Shown piece by piece: positions 8,348-16,692 of a stretch of DNA of 64,000 nucleotides. Position 1 is the first letter of the stretch, and each line of letters starts with the position of its first letter. The stretch is from positions 2,852,001 to 2,916,000 of the forward strand of contig CP176050.1 in assembly GCA_046199005.1 (NCBI GenBank), given 5' to 3'. Both the position numbers and the translations under genes were made by a program. The notes under the pieces are model-generated. The model had not been told where the DNA came from. It saw nothing but the letters and a program-made list of their open reading frames with translations, and did not search any database. Source of the DNA: Ascidiimonas sp046199005. GTDB taxonomy: Bacteria > Bacteroidota > Bacteroidia > Flavobacteriales > Flavobacteriaceae.

Positions 8348-8773
8348 TTACTCGTTAATTAAAATTTTGTTTGTTGTTTTATTAAATTCTGTGAGGTAGC
8401 TAATTTTCTCGGTACCTCTATCGAGATTTAGGGCAATGAGTTCAAACGCTTTTTGAGTTTCTTCATATGCCAACTCAATTTCCCGCTGTTCTCTGTATTC
8501 ATTACCAAAATAAATGCCAAAACTTAGTACAGCTACTGCTGCCACCGAAATCCACTTGTAAAGATTGCTTTTTCGCTTAGGGTTTAATGGAACGGGTCTG
8601 GTATACTGTTCTTCTCTGGCGTTGGAAAAATAGGTGAACATACTTCTGTAATCTTCCAGGTGAGATGCTACCTCATCACCGGAAAAATAAGATTGTAATA
8701 CCTTTTCCTCAGCAACCGTTGTAGTTGCTTCAAAATACTTTTCCAATAGTTTTTCTATGTTAACTGATTCCAT
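8348..8773 (-). CDS. Putative anti-sigma factor, single transmembrane segment
   Basis: A 141-residue protein. Residues 1-65 form a soluble N-terminal region with a short helical bundle pattern (MESVNIEKLLEKYFEATTTVAEEKVL, here split over two helices). One membrane helix spans about 72-89 (WISVAAVAVLSFGIYFG). The rest would be periplasmic. The layout and its 14-bp overlap with the sigma factor gene indicate an anti-sigma factor, though it lacks the HxxxCxxC zinc motif of ZAS-type anti-sigmas. It therefore belongs to a divergent type and the assignment rests on context. Confidence 0.65.
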   Translation of the reverse strand: MESVNIEKLLEKYFEATTTVAEEKVLQSYFSGDEVASHLEDYRSMFTYFSNAREEQYTRPVPLNPKRKSNLYKWISVAAVAVLSFGIYFGNEYREQREIELAYEETQKAFELIALNLDRGTEKISYLTEFNKTTNKILINE

Positions 8774-9269
8774 AGTTGTGTTTTTTTACTAATTCTTCTC
8801 TAACCATTTTTCTTGCTCTGGACAACGCCACTCGTACTGCGGTTGGATTCATATCCAGCATTTTCGCGATCTCTTCATATTCATACTGTTCGATATCTCT
8901 TAATTGTAATACCATTTTTTGTTGTTGTGGTAATTTTTCCATGATCCGGTGCATCCAGGATACGCTGTCTTTCGCTTCTACTTCTTTTTGTAAAGAGGTC
9001 TTCTCATCCTGATAATTACTATGTACCAATTTAAGATTTGAAGCCTGCTTTGATTTCAATCGGTCCAGACAATAATTTTTGGTCATTGTCATACTAAAAG
9101 CTTCTACACTTCGATACTTTTCCATCTGCTCCTTATTCGACCATAATTTCAACAGTACTTCCTGAGTTGCATCTTCTGCTTCCTCTACAGAAACTAATAA
9201 CCGCTTGGCAAGACGAAAAACCTTGTCTTTAAAGGGCATTACAATCTGTAAAAATTCTGTTTGTTTCAT
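8760..9269 (-). CDS. ECF-family RNA polymerase sigma factor
   Basis: A 169-residue sigma-70 family protein of ECF size. Region 2 spans about 10-75 (KDKVFRLAKRLLVSVEEAED, then ATQEVLLKLW). Region 4 spans about 110-160 (LPQQQKMVLQLRDIEQYEYE, then EIAKMLDMNPTAVRVALSRAR, the helix-turn-helix). It is the first gene of a four-gene operon with its putative anti-sigma factor and two DUF4252 proteins. Just upstream is an ECF-type promoter, TGTAAC-N16-CGTCTT, which suggests that the factor activates its own operon. Confidence 0.92.
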   Translation of the reverse strand: MKQTEFLQIVMPFKDKVFRLAKRLLVSVEEAEDATQEVLLKLWSNKEQMEKYRSVEAFSMTMTKNYCLDRLKSKQASNLKLVHSNYQDEKTSLQKEVEAKDSVSWMHRIMEKLPQQQKMVLQLRDIEQYEYEEIAKMLDMNPTAVRVALSRARKMVREELVKKHNYGIS

Positions 9270-9315
9270 TGTTGGTTTTGTTGGTTATAACACACTATTT
9301 AAGGGTTATACAAGG

Positions 9316-9343
9316 AAGACGAAGCATATCTTAATTTGTTACA
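9316..9343 (-). promoter_or_regulatory. ECF-type promoter, probably autoregulatory
   Basis: Read on the minus strand, TGTAAC (9343-9338) is followed after 16 bp by CGTCTT (9321-9316). This fits the AAC plus CGTC architecture of ECF promoters. It lies about 50 bp upstream of the sigma factor start. Confidence 0.6.
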
Positions 9344-9414
9344 AAAAATTTTAAATTAACAATATAGTCAGTATTTTAGTGTTTTAATAGCAATGATGAA
9401 AAAATAGAATAGTT

Positions 9415-10887
9415 ATGAAAAAGTTTATTTATTTACTTGTCGGACTTACATTTATATTGAGTGGATGCAGTAGCAATGATGATGATGCACCTGATCCAAT
9501 AAGTTTTGATGTAGAAACCGAATTAGCCGCCGAAAATTTTATTTGGAGTGGTATGAACTACTGGTATCTGTGGCAGGACGATGTACCTAATCTGGCAGAT
9601 GATCGTTTTGCCAATGTGGAACAATATGTTCAATTTATATCAGGTTTCTCTTCACCAGAAGATTTATTCTATAATTTATGTGACCGTCATGTCAATATTG
9701 TAGGAAACAACAATCCTATAGACCGATTTAGTTTTATAGATGATGATTATAACGAGTTATTAGATTCCCAACAAGGAACTTTTAAATCGAATGGAGTAGA
9801 GTTCGGATTGGTGCGTTTTGCTAATAATAACAATATTTACGGATATGTTCGCTATATTATTCCAGGATCGGATGCTTCTATTAAAAACATCCAACGGGGA
9901 GATATTTTTACCGGAGTAGATGGTCAAACGCTCAATTTGGATAATTATAGAGCTTTACTGTTTGGCTCCAACGACACCTATACCTTAAATATGGCAGATA
10001 TTGAAAACAATGTGATCTCGCCCAATGGACAAGAAGTCACCTTAACAAAAACAGAACTTACCGAAAATCCGGTTTTAATATCAAAAACCTTCGACGTGGG
10101 AGGCACCAAGGTCGGTTATATCATGTATAATGCATTTACCAGAACTTTTGATTCACAGTTAAACGACGCTTTCGGACAATTAAAAAGCGAAGGAGTTACT
10201 GAGTTGGTTTTGGATCTTCGTTATAATGGAGGTGGGTCTGTGGCTTCTGCTGCTGCTCTTGCCAGTATGATCACTGGGCAATTCAATGGTGACGTATTTC
10301 TAAAAGGTATTTGGAGTCCAAAATACCAACAAGCACTCTCTGAAGAGGCAAGAACCACTAGATTTACAAATTCGCTAAGAAATGGTTCTTCTATCAATAG
10401 TTTGAATCTAACTAAGGTTTACGTTATTGGACTTGGGAGCACTGCATCATCTAGTGAGTTAGTTATGTTTGGTTTAGAACCGTATATCAATATTATCCAT
10501 GTAGGAGATGTCACTCGTGGTAAAAATGAATTTTCAATAACATTATTAGATAATCCTAATTTGAATCCGCCTTTCGCAACTATAGATCGCTCCGGTGTAA
10601 ACCCAAATCATACTTTTGCCCTACAACCTTTGGTTGGTAAAAGTGAAAATTCAATAGGGGATTCTGATTATACCTCGGGATTAGTCCCAGATATCAGCTT
10701 AGACGAAGATCTAGCAAATTTAGGAGTTTTAGGCGATGAAAATGAACCTTTGTTAGCCAGAGCACTACAGGAAATTGGAGCTGTAGGAAGAGGTATGGTC
10801 ACCGAACCTTTAATACCCATTAAAGAAGTTACAAATTCCAAAATGTTCTTACCTACTCGTGACAATATGTATGTAGAATTGGATTAA
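9415..10887 (+). CDS. S41 family peptidase, lipoprotein
   Basis: A 490-residue protein with a lipoprotein signal (LSGCSS, lipidated C18) followed by an acidic NDDDAPD linker that suits surface export in Bacteroidota. A cap region precedes a PDZ-like segment (GDIFTGVDGQTLNLDNYR). The tail-specific protease domain follows: LDLRYNGGGS, then the nucleophile S345 in STASSSEL, and the general-base lysine K370 in TRGKNEFS. This is a Ser/Lys endopeptidase of the CtpA/Tsp superfamily, acting in or on the outer membrane. It is probably monocistronic, with a terminator after its stop. The substrate is unknown. Confidence 0.88.
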   Translation: MKKFIYLLVGLTFILSGCSSNDDDAPDPISFDVETELAAENFIWSGMNYWYLWQDDVPNLADDRFANVEQYVQFISGFSSPEDLFYNLCDRHVNIVGNNNPIDRFSFIDDDYNELLDSQQGTFKSNGVEFGLVRFANNNNIYGYVRYIIPGSDASIKNIQRGDIFTGVDGQTLNLDNYRALLFGSNDTYTLNMADIENNVISPNGQEVTLTKTELTENPVLISKTFDVGGTKVGYIMYNAFTRTFDSQLNDAFGQLKSEGVTELVLDLRYNGGGSVASAAALASMITGQFNGDVFLKGIWSPKYQQALSEEARTTRFTNSLRNGSSINSLNLTKVYVIGLGSTASSSELVMFGLEPYINIIHVGDVTRGKNEFSITLLDNPNLNPPFATIDRSGVNPNHTFALQPLVGKSENSIGDSDYTSGLVPDISLDEDLANLGVLGDENEPLLARALQEIGAVGRGMVTEPLIPIKEVTNSKMFLPTRDNMYVELD

Positions 10888-10912
10888 GTCGTTTTCTTAA
10901 TAGCTTTTATAG

Positions 10913-10940
10913 AACCGCATTTTTAAGATGCGGTTTTTTT
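10913..10940 (+). terminator. Rho-independent terminator after the S41 peptidase
   Basis: Stem AACCGCAT / ATGCGGTT with a seven-base loop, followed by a T-run. Confidence 0.9.
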
Positions 10941-11005
10941 ATTCCTATTTTTTGTAAGAATTTACTTTCTTTTGCTAATTTTATCGCCAACCTAATTAAA
11001 TATTT

Positions 11006-12184
11006 ATGAAATCACATCTTACCTTATTATTACTGCTTCTTTGTTTTCCTCTTTTTTCACAGATTTCGTGCGATGATTTTGATCTATTACTGGAAGAAAA
11101 AGTTCCCTCAAGTAACTGCTATGAACAATTGGTGTTTACGATTAAGACACCTAATCTACTAAATGGCAGTATGTCTTTGAATAATCTAGATGATTTATGT
11201 TATCCTACCAATTTAGATGATGTTACTAAATATAGATATAAACTACAGATAATATCAGCTAGTAATGGAGATGTAGTTTCTGAGAAGCACATAGCTCCGG
11301 AAGATTATAACTTCTATAGAAACAATCATTATTTTTATATCCTTTACTACAATGATTATAAAAATTCACATGGACAGTTTTACGGGAAACTAATCGTTGA
11401 AAAAATCTATTTTCTACCTGTTGGACATTTTGATTACTGGAAATGTCCTAATGGACCTTACAAGAGAGAGATCATTTGCGAAACCTCCAGAGTAAGCGGC
11501 TGCCCACCACCACAACCAAACTTGCGGTTAAAAGCACTAACGGTAAACAATAACGGACAAAACTATAATCTAACTTCCGGACAGGTACCTAACATTTATT
11601 TTGGTGAAAATGCAACGTTTGAAGTCACCATCGAAAATAATGGGAATGCTACCGCTAATTCTTCTCCATTCGCGCTATATGCTTCCGCATTTCGAAATGC
11701 CTTTGATCAAAATTACGATGCCTATCAGTTCGCCTCTGGTGATGGTGGCAGTATTCCTGCAGGCAGCACTAAAAAAGTAACGGTCTATAATACGTTTTAC
11801 GAATATGTAGGTTCTTTATCCTTAGTAAATGATAATATATATAGGATCTATTCATTTATGGATCACGTAAACCGTGTTCCTGAATCCGACGAAACTTTGT
11901 TAGATAACGTACGTGAGTTTCCCTGGCGATATATTAAAACTGGAGGCAGCACCGATCCCGGTGGTGAAGATCCCTGTGTCCTTTGTCCGATTGACGATAT
12001 GGGAAGATCTGCTAATTCCATTTCTACTCCTTACTCATTATTTATTTATGATTTTACGGGAACCCTGATTTCTTCTGTAGATGTCATTAATGAAACGGAA
12101 GCACAACAGGCAGTAAAGAAACTACCTAAAGGCTTATACATTATAAAAACACCTTTTGGAGATCGAAAAATAGCTGTGGAATAA
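11006..12184 (+). CDS. Secreted protein with CARDB-like domain and type IX secretion tail
   Basis: A 392-residue protein with a signal peptide (MKSHLTLLLLLLCFPLFSQ). The first half is unassigned and rich in Tyr and Asn. Residues about 175-315 look like a CARDB-type Ig fold: NLRLKALTVNN, NATFEVTIENNGNATANS and VPESDETLLDN. The last 70 residues are a type A C-terminal sorting domain of the Bacteroidota type IX system, with SLFIYDFTGTLISSV, then LPKGLYIIKTPFGDRKIAVE. The protein is thus likely exported through the outer membrane and either released or attached to the surface. Ligand and role are unknown. A terminator follows the stop. Confidence 0.8.
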   Translation: MKSHLTLLLLLLCFPLFSQISCDDFDLLLEEKVPSSNCYEQLVFTIKTPNLLNGSMSLNNLDDLCYPTNLDDVTKYRYKLQIISASNGDVVSEKHIAPEDYNFYRNNHYFYILYYNDYKNSHGQFYGKLIVEKIYFLPVGHFDYWKCPNGPYKREIICETSRVSGCPPPQPNLRLKALTVNNNGQNYNLTSGQVPNIYFGENATFEVTIENNGNATANSSPFALYASAFRNAFDQNYDAYQFASGDGGSIPAGSTKKVTVYNTFYEYVGSLSLVNDNIYRIYSFMDHVNRVPESDETLLDNVREFPWRYIKTGGSTDPGGEDPCVLCPIDDMGRSANSISTPYSLFIYDFTGTLISSVDVINETEAQQAVKKLPKGLYIIKTPFGDRKIAVE

Positions 12185-12186
12185 TC

Positions 12187-12214
12187 AAAAAAGCCGCATT
12201 CAGCGGCTTTTTTA
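12187..12214. terminator. Bidirectional terminator between the type IX cargo gene and btuB
   Basis: Stem AAAGCCGC / GCGGCTTT with an ATTCA loop, an A-run on the left and a T-run on the right. It serves both convergent genes. Confidence 0.9.
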
Positions 12215-12216
12215 GT

Positions 12217-14100
12217 TTATAATGTCAAGGAGAATCCTAGTCTTATATTTCGGCCACGGGTGGTGAAACCAACAATCTCCAAATAATCTTCATTCAAAAT
12301 ATTCGAGATATTCGCAAAAACCTTCATTTTGTTTTTGAGAATGTTATGACTATAGTAAAGGTCTATTAATGAAAATGCTTCTAACGCTACATTTTCAAAT
12401 GTACTAAAGTCGATATCTGTCCTGCTTCCGGTGTGCTGAAAATTAACAGATGCAAAAGATCTATTAGTAATTTCATAACCTACCAGCAAATTCGCTTTGT
12501 GCTTTGGAATCCTTAAGGCTATCTGCTCTTCTCGTTCGGTAAAGGTATAATTAGCCGTTATTCTTAACTTTTCTATAGGTTTGGTTTCTACCTCTACCTC
12601 CACTCCTTTGACTGTGAACTCTTCCGCAACATTTCGGTATTCACCTTCAAACGTATCAAAATTGGTAACTACATAGTCAATAAAGTTCTCTTCATTTCTA
12701 TTAAAATAAAGTGCATTGGCCCTAAATTTGGAAGTTCGGTATTCCAACCCACCTTCTAAAGTTCGGTTTTCTTCAGGTTCCAGATCAGGATTCGGACCAA
12801 AAGTACCGAACAACTGAAACAGCGAAGGCGCAATAAAAGAGGTGCTGAAGGAACCTAACACTTTTAGATAGTCTTCATCAAATTTGATTACATACGAAGG
12901 ATTAAAATTGTAGGTGAAATTACTACCGTACTCACTATGGTTATTTAATCTTGCTCCTGCATTCAGATTGAGTCCGAATTTAGATACCCAAACTACATTC
13001 GCATAGGGATCTATAATATTAAAGTTGGTATTTTCTGCGAATTCCGCTTCATTTTTTAAGTAATTAAGACCTACAATGGTGTAAAATGTATCATTGAACA
13101 CGTATTTATTAAAGACATCTACTACATAACTCTTCGCTTCAAAGCGGGAAGGAAAATCAGAGATAATTTCCCTATCTATCGTATTTATGGCAGCATTCAA
13201 GGTAAGGCTTCCTTTGGCGTAATTGAAATTTGCGGTGGTGCCCAACCTGAATTGTTCGGTCTTAGATTCATTAGCCGCATCAGCAATTGGAAATGAGTTG
13301 TCGAAAGCTGCATTAAACTTGTCATGATTACCATATATACCGATTTTTAATTTGGGATCGAAATCATATCCCAAGCGCACGCTGCTGCTGATCTTTGAAA
13401 AGGGGTCTCTTTCGTTACCTTCTTCGGTAGTGACAGCAGACAACCCATCGGTATACTGCTGTGCGAAAGAGGCATTGTACGTAAACTTTTCTAATGTTCC
13501 GTTGACGGCTACCGAATTAGAAAAATCCGCTGGATTATAGGCATCTTCTTCCTGACTCTGATTGGTAGCAACAGAAGCATTTAAGGTTGCCTGAATAGAT
13601 TTTGCTCCGGCACGCTTGGTCTTAATGCTAATCACAGCTGCAGCGGCACCATTCCCGTAAAGGGTACTGGCAGCTCCTTTGATGATCTCGACAGATTCAA
13701 TCTGATCTAGCGAAATCAATCGAAGGTCATAATCATTTGTGATCTGCGATGGGTCCGATAATTGTACACCATCAATTAAAATCAATACCTGACGATTATT
13801 CCCACCACGCACGAAATAACTCAAAGGTTGTCCTGCGTTACTCCGGCTTCCGTTAATTTCAAAACCACTTTTAGCGTTGATAAGCTGTGCAAGGCTTCTG
13901 CCTTGATTTTGCTGAATTTCTTCCGGTGTGATCTGAATAACCGTCTTACCGGAATTTTCTCGTTTTAGTTCAAATCGGGAATCCGTGACCACCACTTCTT
14001 CCAGTTCTTCAGGTTTTCGATCCTGTTCCTGCGTTTCCTGCGCAAAAATTGTAGTGCATAATAAAGCGAATGCACACAAAGAAATACTTCTTTTGTTCAT
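12217..14100 (-). CDS. btuB: TonB-dependent outer-membrane receptor, probable corrinoid (vitamin B12) transporter
   Basis: A 627-residue protein with a signal peptide ending IFAQ, then a TonB-box-like EEVVVTD. The plug domain covers about 35-160 (TVIQITPEEIQQNQGRSLAQ, SYFVRGGNNRQVLILIDGVQ, SVEIIKGAASTLYG). A beta-barrel of about 450 residues follows, ending in the aromatic strand GRNIRLGFSLTL. The length is close to E. coli BtuB (614). The substrate call rests on the cobalamin riboswitch directly upstream on the same strand and on the divergent btuFCD operon. It lacks the N-terminal carboxypeptidase-like extension found in SusC-type receptors. Confidence 0.88.
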   Translation of the reverse strand: MNKRSISLCAFALLCTTIFAQETQEQDRKPEELEEVVVTDSRFELKRENSGKTVIQITPEEIQQNQGRSLAQLINAKSGFEINGSRSNAGQPLSYFVRGGNNRQVLILIDGVQLSDPSQITNDYDLRLISLDQIESVEIIKGAASTLYGNGAAAAVISIKTKRAGAKSIQATLNASVATNQSQEEDAYNPADFSNSVAVNGTLEKFTYNASFAQQYTDGLSAVTTEEGNERDPFSKISSSVRLGYDFDPKLKIGIYGNHDKFNAAFDNSFPIADAANESKTEQFRLGTTANFNYAKGSLTLNAAINTIDREIISDFPSRFEAKSYVVDVFNKYVFNDTFYTIVGLNYLKNEAEFAENTNFNIIDPYANVVWVSKFGLNLNAGARLNNHSEYGSNFTYNFNPSYVIKFDEDYLKVLGSFSTSFIAPSLFQLFGTFGPNPDLEPEENRTLEGGLEYRTSKFRANALYFNRNEENFIDYVVTNFDTFEGEYRNVAEEFTVKGVEVEVETKPIEKLRITANYTFTEREEQIALRIPKHKANLLVGYEITNRSFASVNFQHTGSRTDIDFSTFENVALEAFSLIDLYYSHNILKNKMKVFANISNILNEDYLEIVGFTTRGRNIRLGFSLTL

Positions 14101-14120
14101 TTTTTAATTCCATTAAAAGG

Positions 14121-14170
14121 GAAAAAAAGTATGTAGTTTACCCATACCCAAACTTTTATCCCGAAAGTTT
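14121..14170 (-). promoter_or_regulatory. Candidate riboswitch expression platform (leader hairpins)
   Basis: Between the aptamer and the btuB ATG the minus strand holds two small hairpins. One is AAACTTT / AAAGTTT (14170-14150). The other is GTATG / CATAC followed by seven Ts (14147-14122), which resembles a weak intrinsic terminator. They may compete with the aptamer's 3' end. The stems are short, so this is tentative. Confidence 0.4.
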
Positions 14171-14184
14171 GACATTCAATTAGA

Positions 14185-14395
14185 AAACTGGCAGGTCTCC
14201 TGGCTCACGTCTTGTTATGCACCTTCCCATTTTTAACTTTTACTTAAAAACAGTGGTTTCAAAGAATTCATAACAAGCATCCGCCACAGGCGGACTAAGT
14301 TTACAGTTGCGGGAACAGCTCAGGATTTATTTGATATGATTTGAAAAAACTTCTATCAAACGCACCTGATTCCCTTTTAATCCGTTTCTCAGAAA
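14185..14395 (-). ncRNA. Cobalamin riboswitch controlling btuB
   Basis: Read on the minus strand, the conserved elements come in the right order. GGGAATCAGGTG lies near 14375-14364, then the B12-box region CCCGCAACTGTAA near 14316-14304, and the 3' element AGCCAGGAGACCTGC at 14205-14191. Spacing gives an aptamer of about 210 nt, the usual size. A self-complementary hairpin, TCCGCCTGTGGCGGA, near 14281-14295 is a peripheral stem. The aptamer ends about 85 nt before btuB. Binding of adenosyl- or other cobalamin should shut off the receptor. This element fills most of the 396-bp gap between btuB and btuF. Confidence 0.92.
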
Positions 14396-14471
14396 AAAGA
14401 AGCGGAACCAAATTCTCAGCGACTAAATTAAACATTTCATAGATAGCAGCCTTCAAAACCTTAAATAATCT

Positions 14472-14479
14472 TATTTTTG
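14472..14479 (+). promoter_or_regulatory. Bacteroidota -7 box for btuFCD
   Basis: TATTTTTG fits TAnnTTTG and lies 17 bp before the btuF ATG. The operon therefore starts outside the riboswitch, which faces the other way. Confidence 0.45.
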
Positions 14480-14496
14480 AAAGTGAAATTGCAATT

Positions 14497-15660
14497 ATGA
14501 AAAGATACTATCTTATCTGCATAACTCTGATTACCTTTTTATCAGGCTGTAAAGAAAAACCTTCAAGACTGGCCGAAGAAGAACGTATTCCCGTTGTCGA
14601 AAATGCAAAAACAGAAGTTGTTAGCTATGCAAAAGGTTTTGATCTTATAAAACAGGGGGACATCACCATACTCACAGTTTCTTCTCCATGGCCTGAAAGT
14701 GATCTGAAATTTACTTATGCGTTGATCGAAAAAAGCAAGCTGGCGTATATTACCTTAGATGCCAACGCTTATGACACTATTATTGGTGTACCTGTTGAAA
14801 AAATAGTGGTCACATCTACCACACACATTCCGGTTTTGGAAGCGTTGGGTGTCGAACATACACTTGTTGGGTTTCCCGATAGTCATTATATTTCTTCAAA
14901 GAAAACCCGTGATCTGATCGATAGCGGTCAAGTTAAAGAATTGGGTAAAAATGAAGCTATTAATACAGAAGTTTTAATTGACCTTCAACCGGAACTGGTT
15001 GTTGGCTTTTCCATAAACAGTCACAACAAGGCATATGAAACTATCCAGAAGTCGCGAATTCCTGTCGTATATAATGGTGACTGGACCGAACATTCTCCCC
15101 TTGGCAAGGCCGAATGGATCAAGTTTTTCGCACCTTTCTTTCAAAAAGAGGAGCTGGCGGCCAGCATATTCAACGAAATAGAAAAAGAATACCTGAACGC
15201 AAAAGAGATCGCTAAAAGTTTTGATGAACGCCCTACAGTATTTTCTGGTGCTATGTTTAAAGATGTCTGGTATCTTCCTGCAGGTGAAAGCTGGGCTGCT
15301 CAATTTATCAAAGATGCGAATGCTAATTATTTATGGAGTGACACACCCGGTACCGGAAGCCTTTCATTGAACTTTGAAAGTGTACTGGAGAAAGGTCAAA
15401 ATGCTGAATTTTGGATAGGACCCGGACAATTTACGTCTTATGAGCAAATGCGATCTGCTCACGCGCACTATACACACTTTGAAGCATTTTCAAATAAAAA
15501 CATCTACACCTATAGTAGTGTTAAAGGAGAAACCGGCGGATTGCTATACTACGAGTTGGCACCTAACCGCCCAGATCTCGTTTTAAAAGACCTTATCTCA
15601 ATTTTTCACCCGGAAGCTTTACCAGATTACAAACCTTCTTTTTTTAAACCTTTACAATAA
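14497..15660 (+). CDS. btuF: ABC transporter substrate-binding lipoprotein, probable corrinoid-binding protein
   Basis: A 387-residue protein with a lipoprotein signal (FLSGCKEK, lipidated C18). It shows the class III (FecB/BtuF) two-lobe fold: KIVVTSTTHIPVLEALGVEH in the N lobe, LQPELVVGFS, a long linking helix from about 215, and the C lobe ending VLKDLISIFHP. The protein would deliver the ligand from the TonB receptor side to the inner-membrane permease. Corrinoid specificity is inferred from the adjacent riboswitch and btuB; iron-siderophore transporters share this fold. Its stop codon is directly followed, in the same frame, by the TTG start of btuC. Confidence 0.85.
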   Translation: MKRYYLICITLITFLSGCKEKPSRLAEEERIPVVENAKTEVVSYAKGFDLIKQGDITILTVSSPWPESDLKFTYALIEKSKLAYITLDANAYDTIIGVPVEKIVVTSTTHIPVLEALGVEHTLVGFPDSHYISSKKTRDLIDSGQVKELGKNEAINTEVLIDLQPELVVGFSINSHNKAYETIQKSRIPVVYNGDWTEHSPLGKAEWIKFFAPFFQKEELAASIFNEIEKEYLNAKEIAKSFDERPTVFSGAMFKDVWYLPAGESWAAQFIKDANANYLWSDTPGTGSLSLNFESVLEKGQNAEFWIGPGQFTSYEQMRSAHAHYTHFEAFSNKNIYTYSSVKGETGGLLYYELAPNRPDLVLKDLISIFHPEALPDYKPSFFKPLQ

Positions 15661-16692
15661 TTGCAACCGGTAGGCACATACAAGATCACCTTTTTACTTC
15701 TATCGGTCTCTCTGCTCATATGTTTTTTGGTTAACATAAGTTTAGGATCAGTTAAAATTCCGTTTGAAGATATTTTGAATATGCTGCTTTTCAATACTCC
15801 GGAAAAGGAATCATGGCATTATATTTTATTTCATTATCGTTTACCGAAAGCAATTACTGCGGTGCTTACAGGAGCCGCTTTATCTTTAAGTGGTTTATTG
15901 ATGCAAACCCTATTTAGAAATCCTTTAGCAGGGCCTTTTGTTCTGGGAATAAGTTCTGGGGCGAGCCTGGGTGTGGCCTTGCTCATTTTTGGCACCGCAT
16001 TTCTTAGCGGTACAGCTGGATTGATCGTTACAGGAACGGTATCAATCGCGATTGCTGCCAGCATAGGTAGTTTTTTAGTGCTAGTAGCCGTAATGGCCGT
16101 TGCTGCACGTATAAGAGACACGATGGCAATTCTCATCATAGGGTTAATGTTTGGTAGTATTACAACCGCCGTAGTAAGTGTTCTTTCATTTTTTGGGGAT
16201 ATGGAACGTTTGCAGCAATATATTTTCTGGTCTTTCGGAAGTTTGGGTAACCTTAGCTGGACTGAGATTGGCCTGTTCTCTTTTCTGGTATTCTTTGGTC
16301 TTTTTATCAGTATTTTTACGTTAAAATCACTAAATTCCTTTCTGTTAGGAGAGAATTATGCCCGTAGCCTGGGAGTTAACATCAAACGCGCGAGATATTT
16401 AATCATTATCGCCACAAGTTTACTCGCCGGAAGCGTCACCGCCTTTGCAGGCCCCATAGCTTTTATTGGCCTCGCCGTACCTCACTTAACCCGACAATTG
16501 ATCAACACGCCCAATCATAAAGTTTTAATGCCAGCAGTAATTCTGCTTGGAGCTGTCATTATGCTTGTTTGTGATACCATTGCTCAACTTCCTACCAGTG
16601 AATTCACACTTCCTATCAATGCCATTACGTCTTTAATAGGTGCCCCTGTGGTGATTTGGTTACTTGTAAAAAGAAAACGAATAATTTTTTAA
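15661..16692 (+). CDS. btuC: FecCD/BtuC-family ABC transporter permease
   Basis: A 343-residue polytopic inner-membrane protein with about ten hydrophobic segments. Family marks include LSGLLMQTLFRNPLAGPFVLG near residue 77 (split here into LSGLLMQTLFRN and PLAGPFVLG), GLAVPHLTR near 265 and the closing TSLIGAPVVIWLL. The only workable start is a TTG at 15661 that touches the btuF stop (TAATTG); the next in-frame ATG would delete the first membrane helix. The final 37 bp overlap btuD. It forms the channel of the corrinoid importer with BtuD. Confidence 0.88.
   Translation: MQPVGTYKITFLLLSVSLLICFLVNISLGSVKIPFEDILNMLLFNTPEKESWHYILFHYRLPKAITAVLTGAALSLSGLLMQTLFRNPLAGPFVLGISSGASLGVALLIFGTAFLSGTAGLIVTGTVSIAIAASIGSFLVLVAVMAVAARIRDTMAILIIGLMFGSITTAVVSVLSFFGDMERLQQYIFWSFGSLGNLSWTEIGLFSFLVFFGLFISIFTLKSLNSFLLGENYARSLGVNIKRARYLIIIATSLLAGSVTAFAGPIAFIGLAVPHLTRQLINTPNHKVLMPAVILLGAVIMLVCDTIAQLPTSEFTLPINAITSLIGAPVVIWLLVKRKRIIF

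Noticed and set aside
12217..14100. TonB receptor as an iron-siderophore receptor
   Set aside because: The cobalamin riboswitch immediately upstream on the same strand makes corrinoid uptake the better reading, although the protein alone would not decide it.
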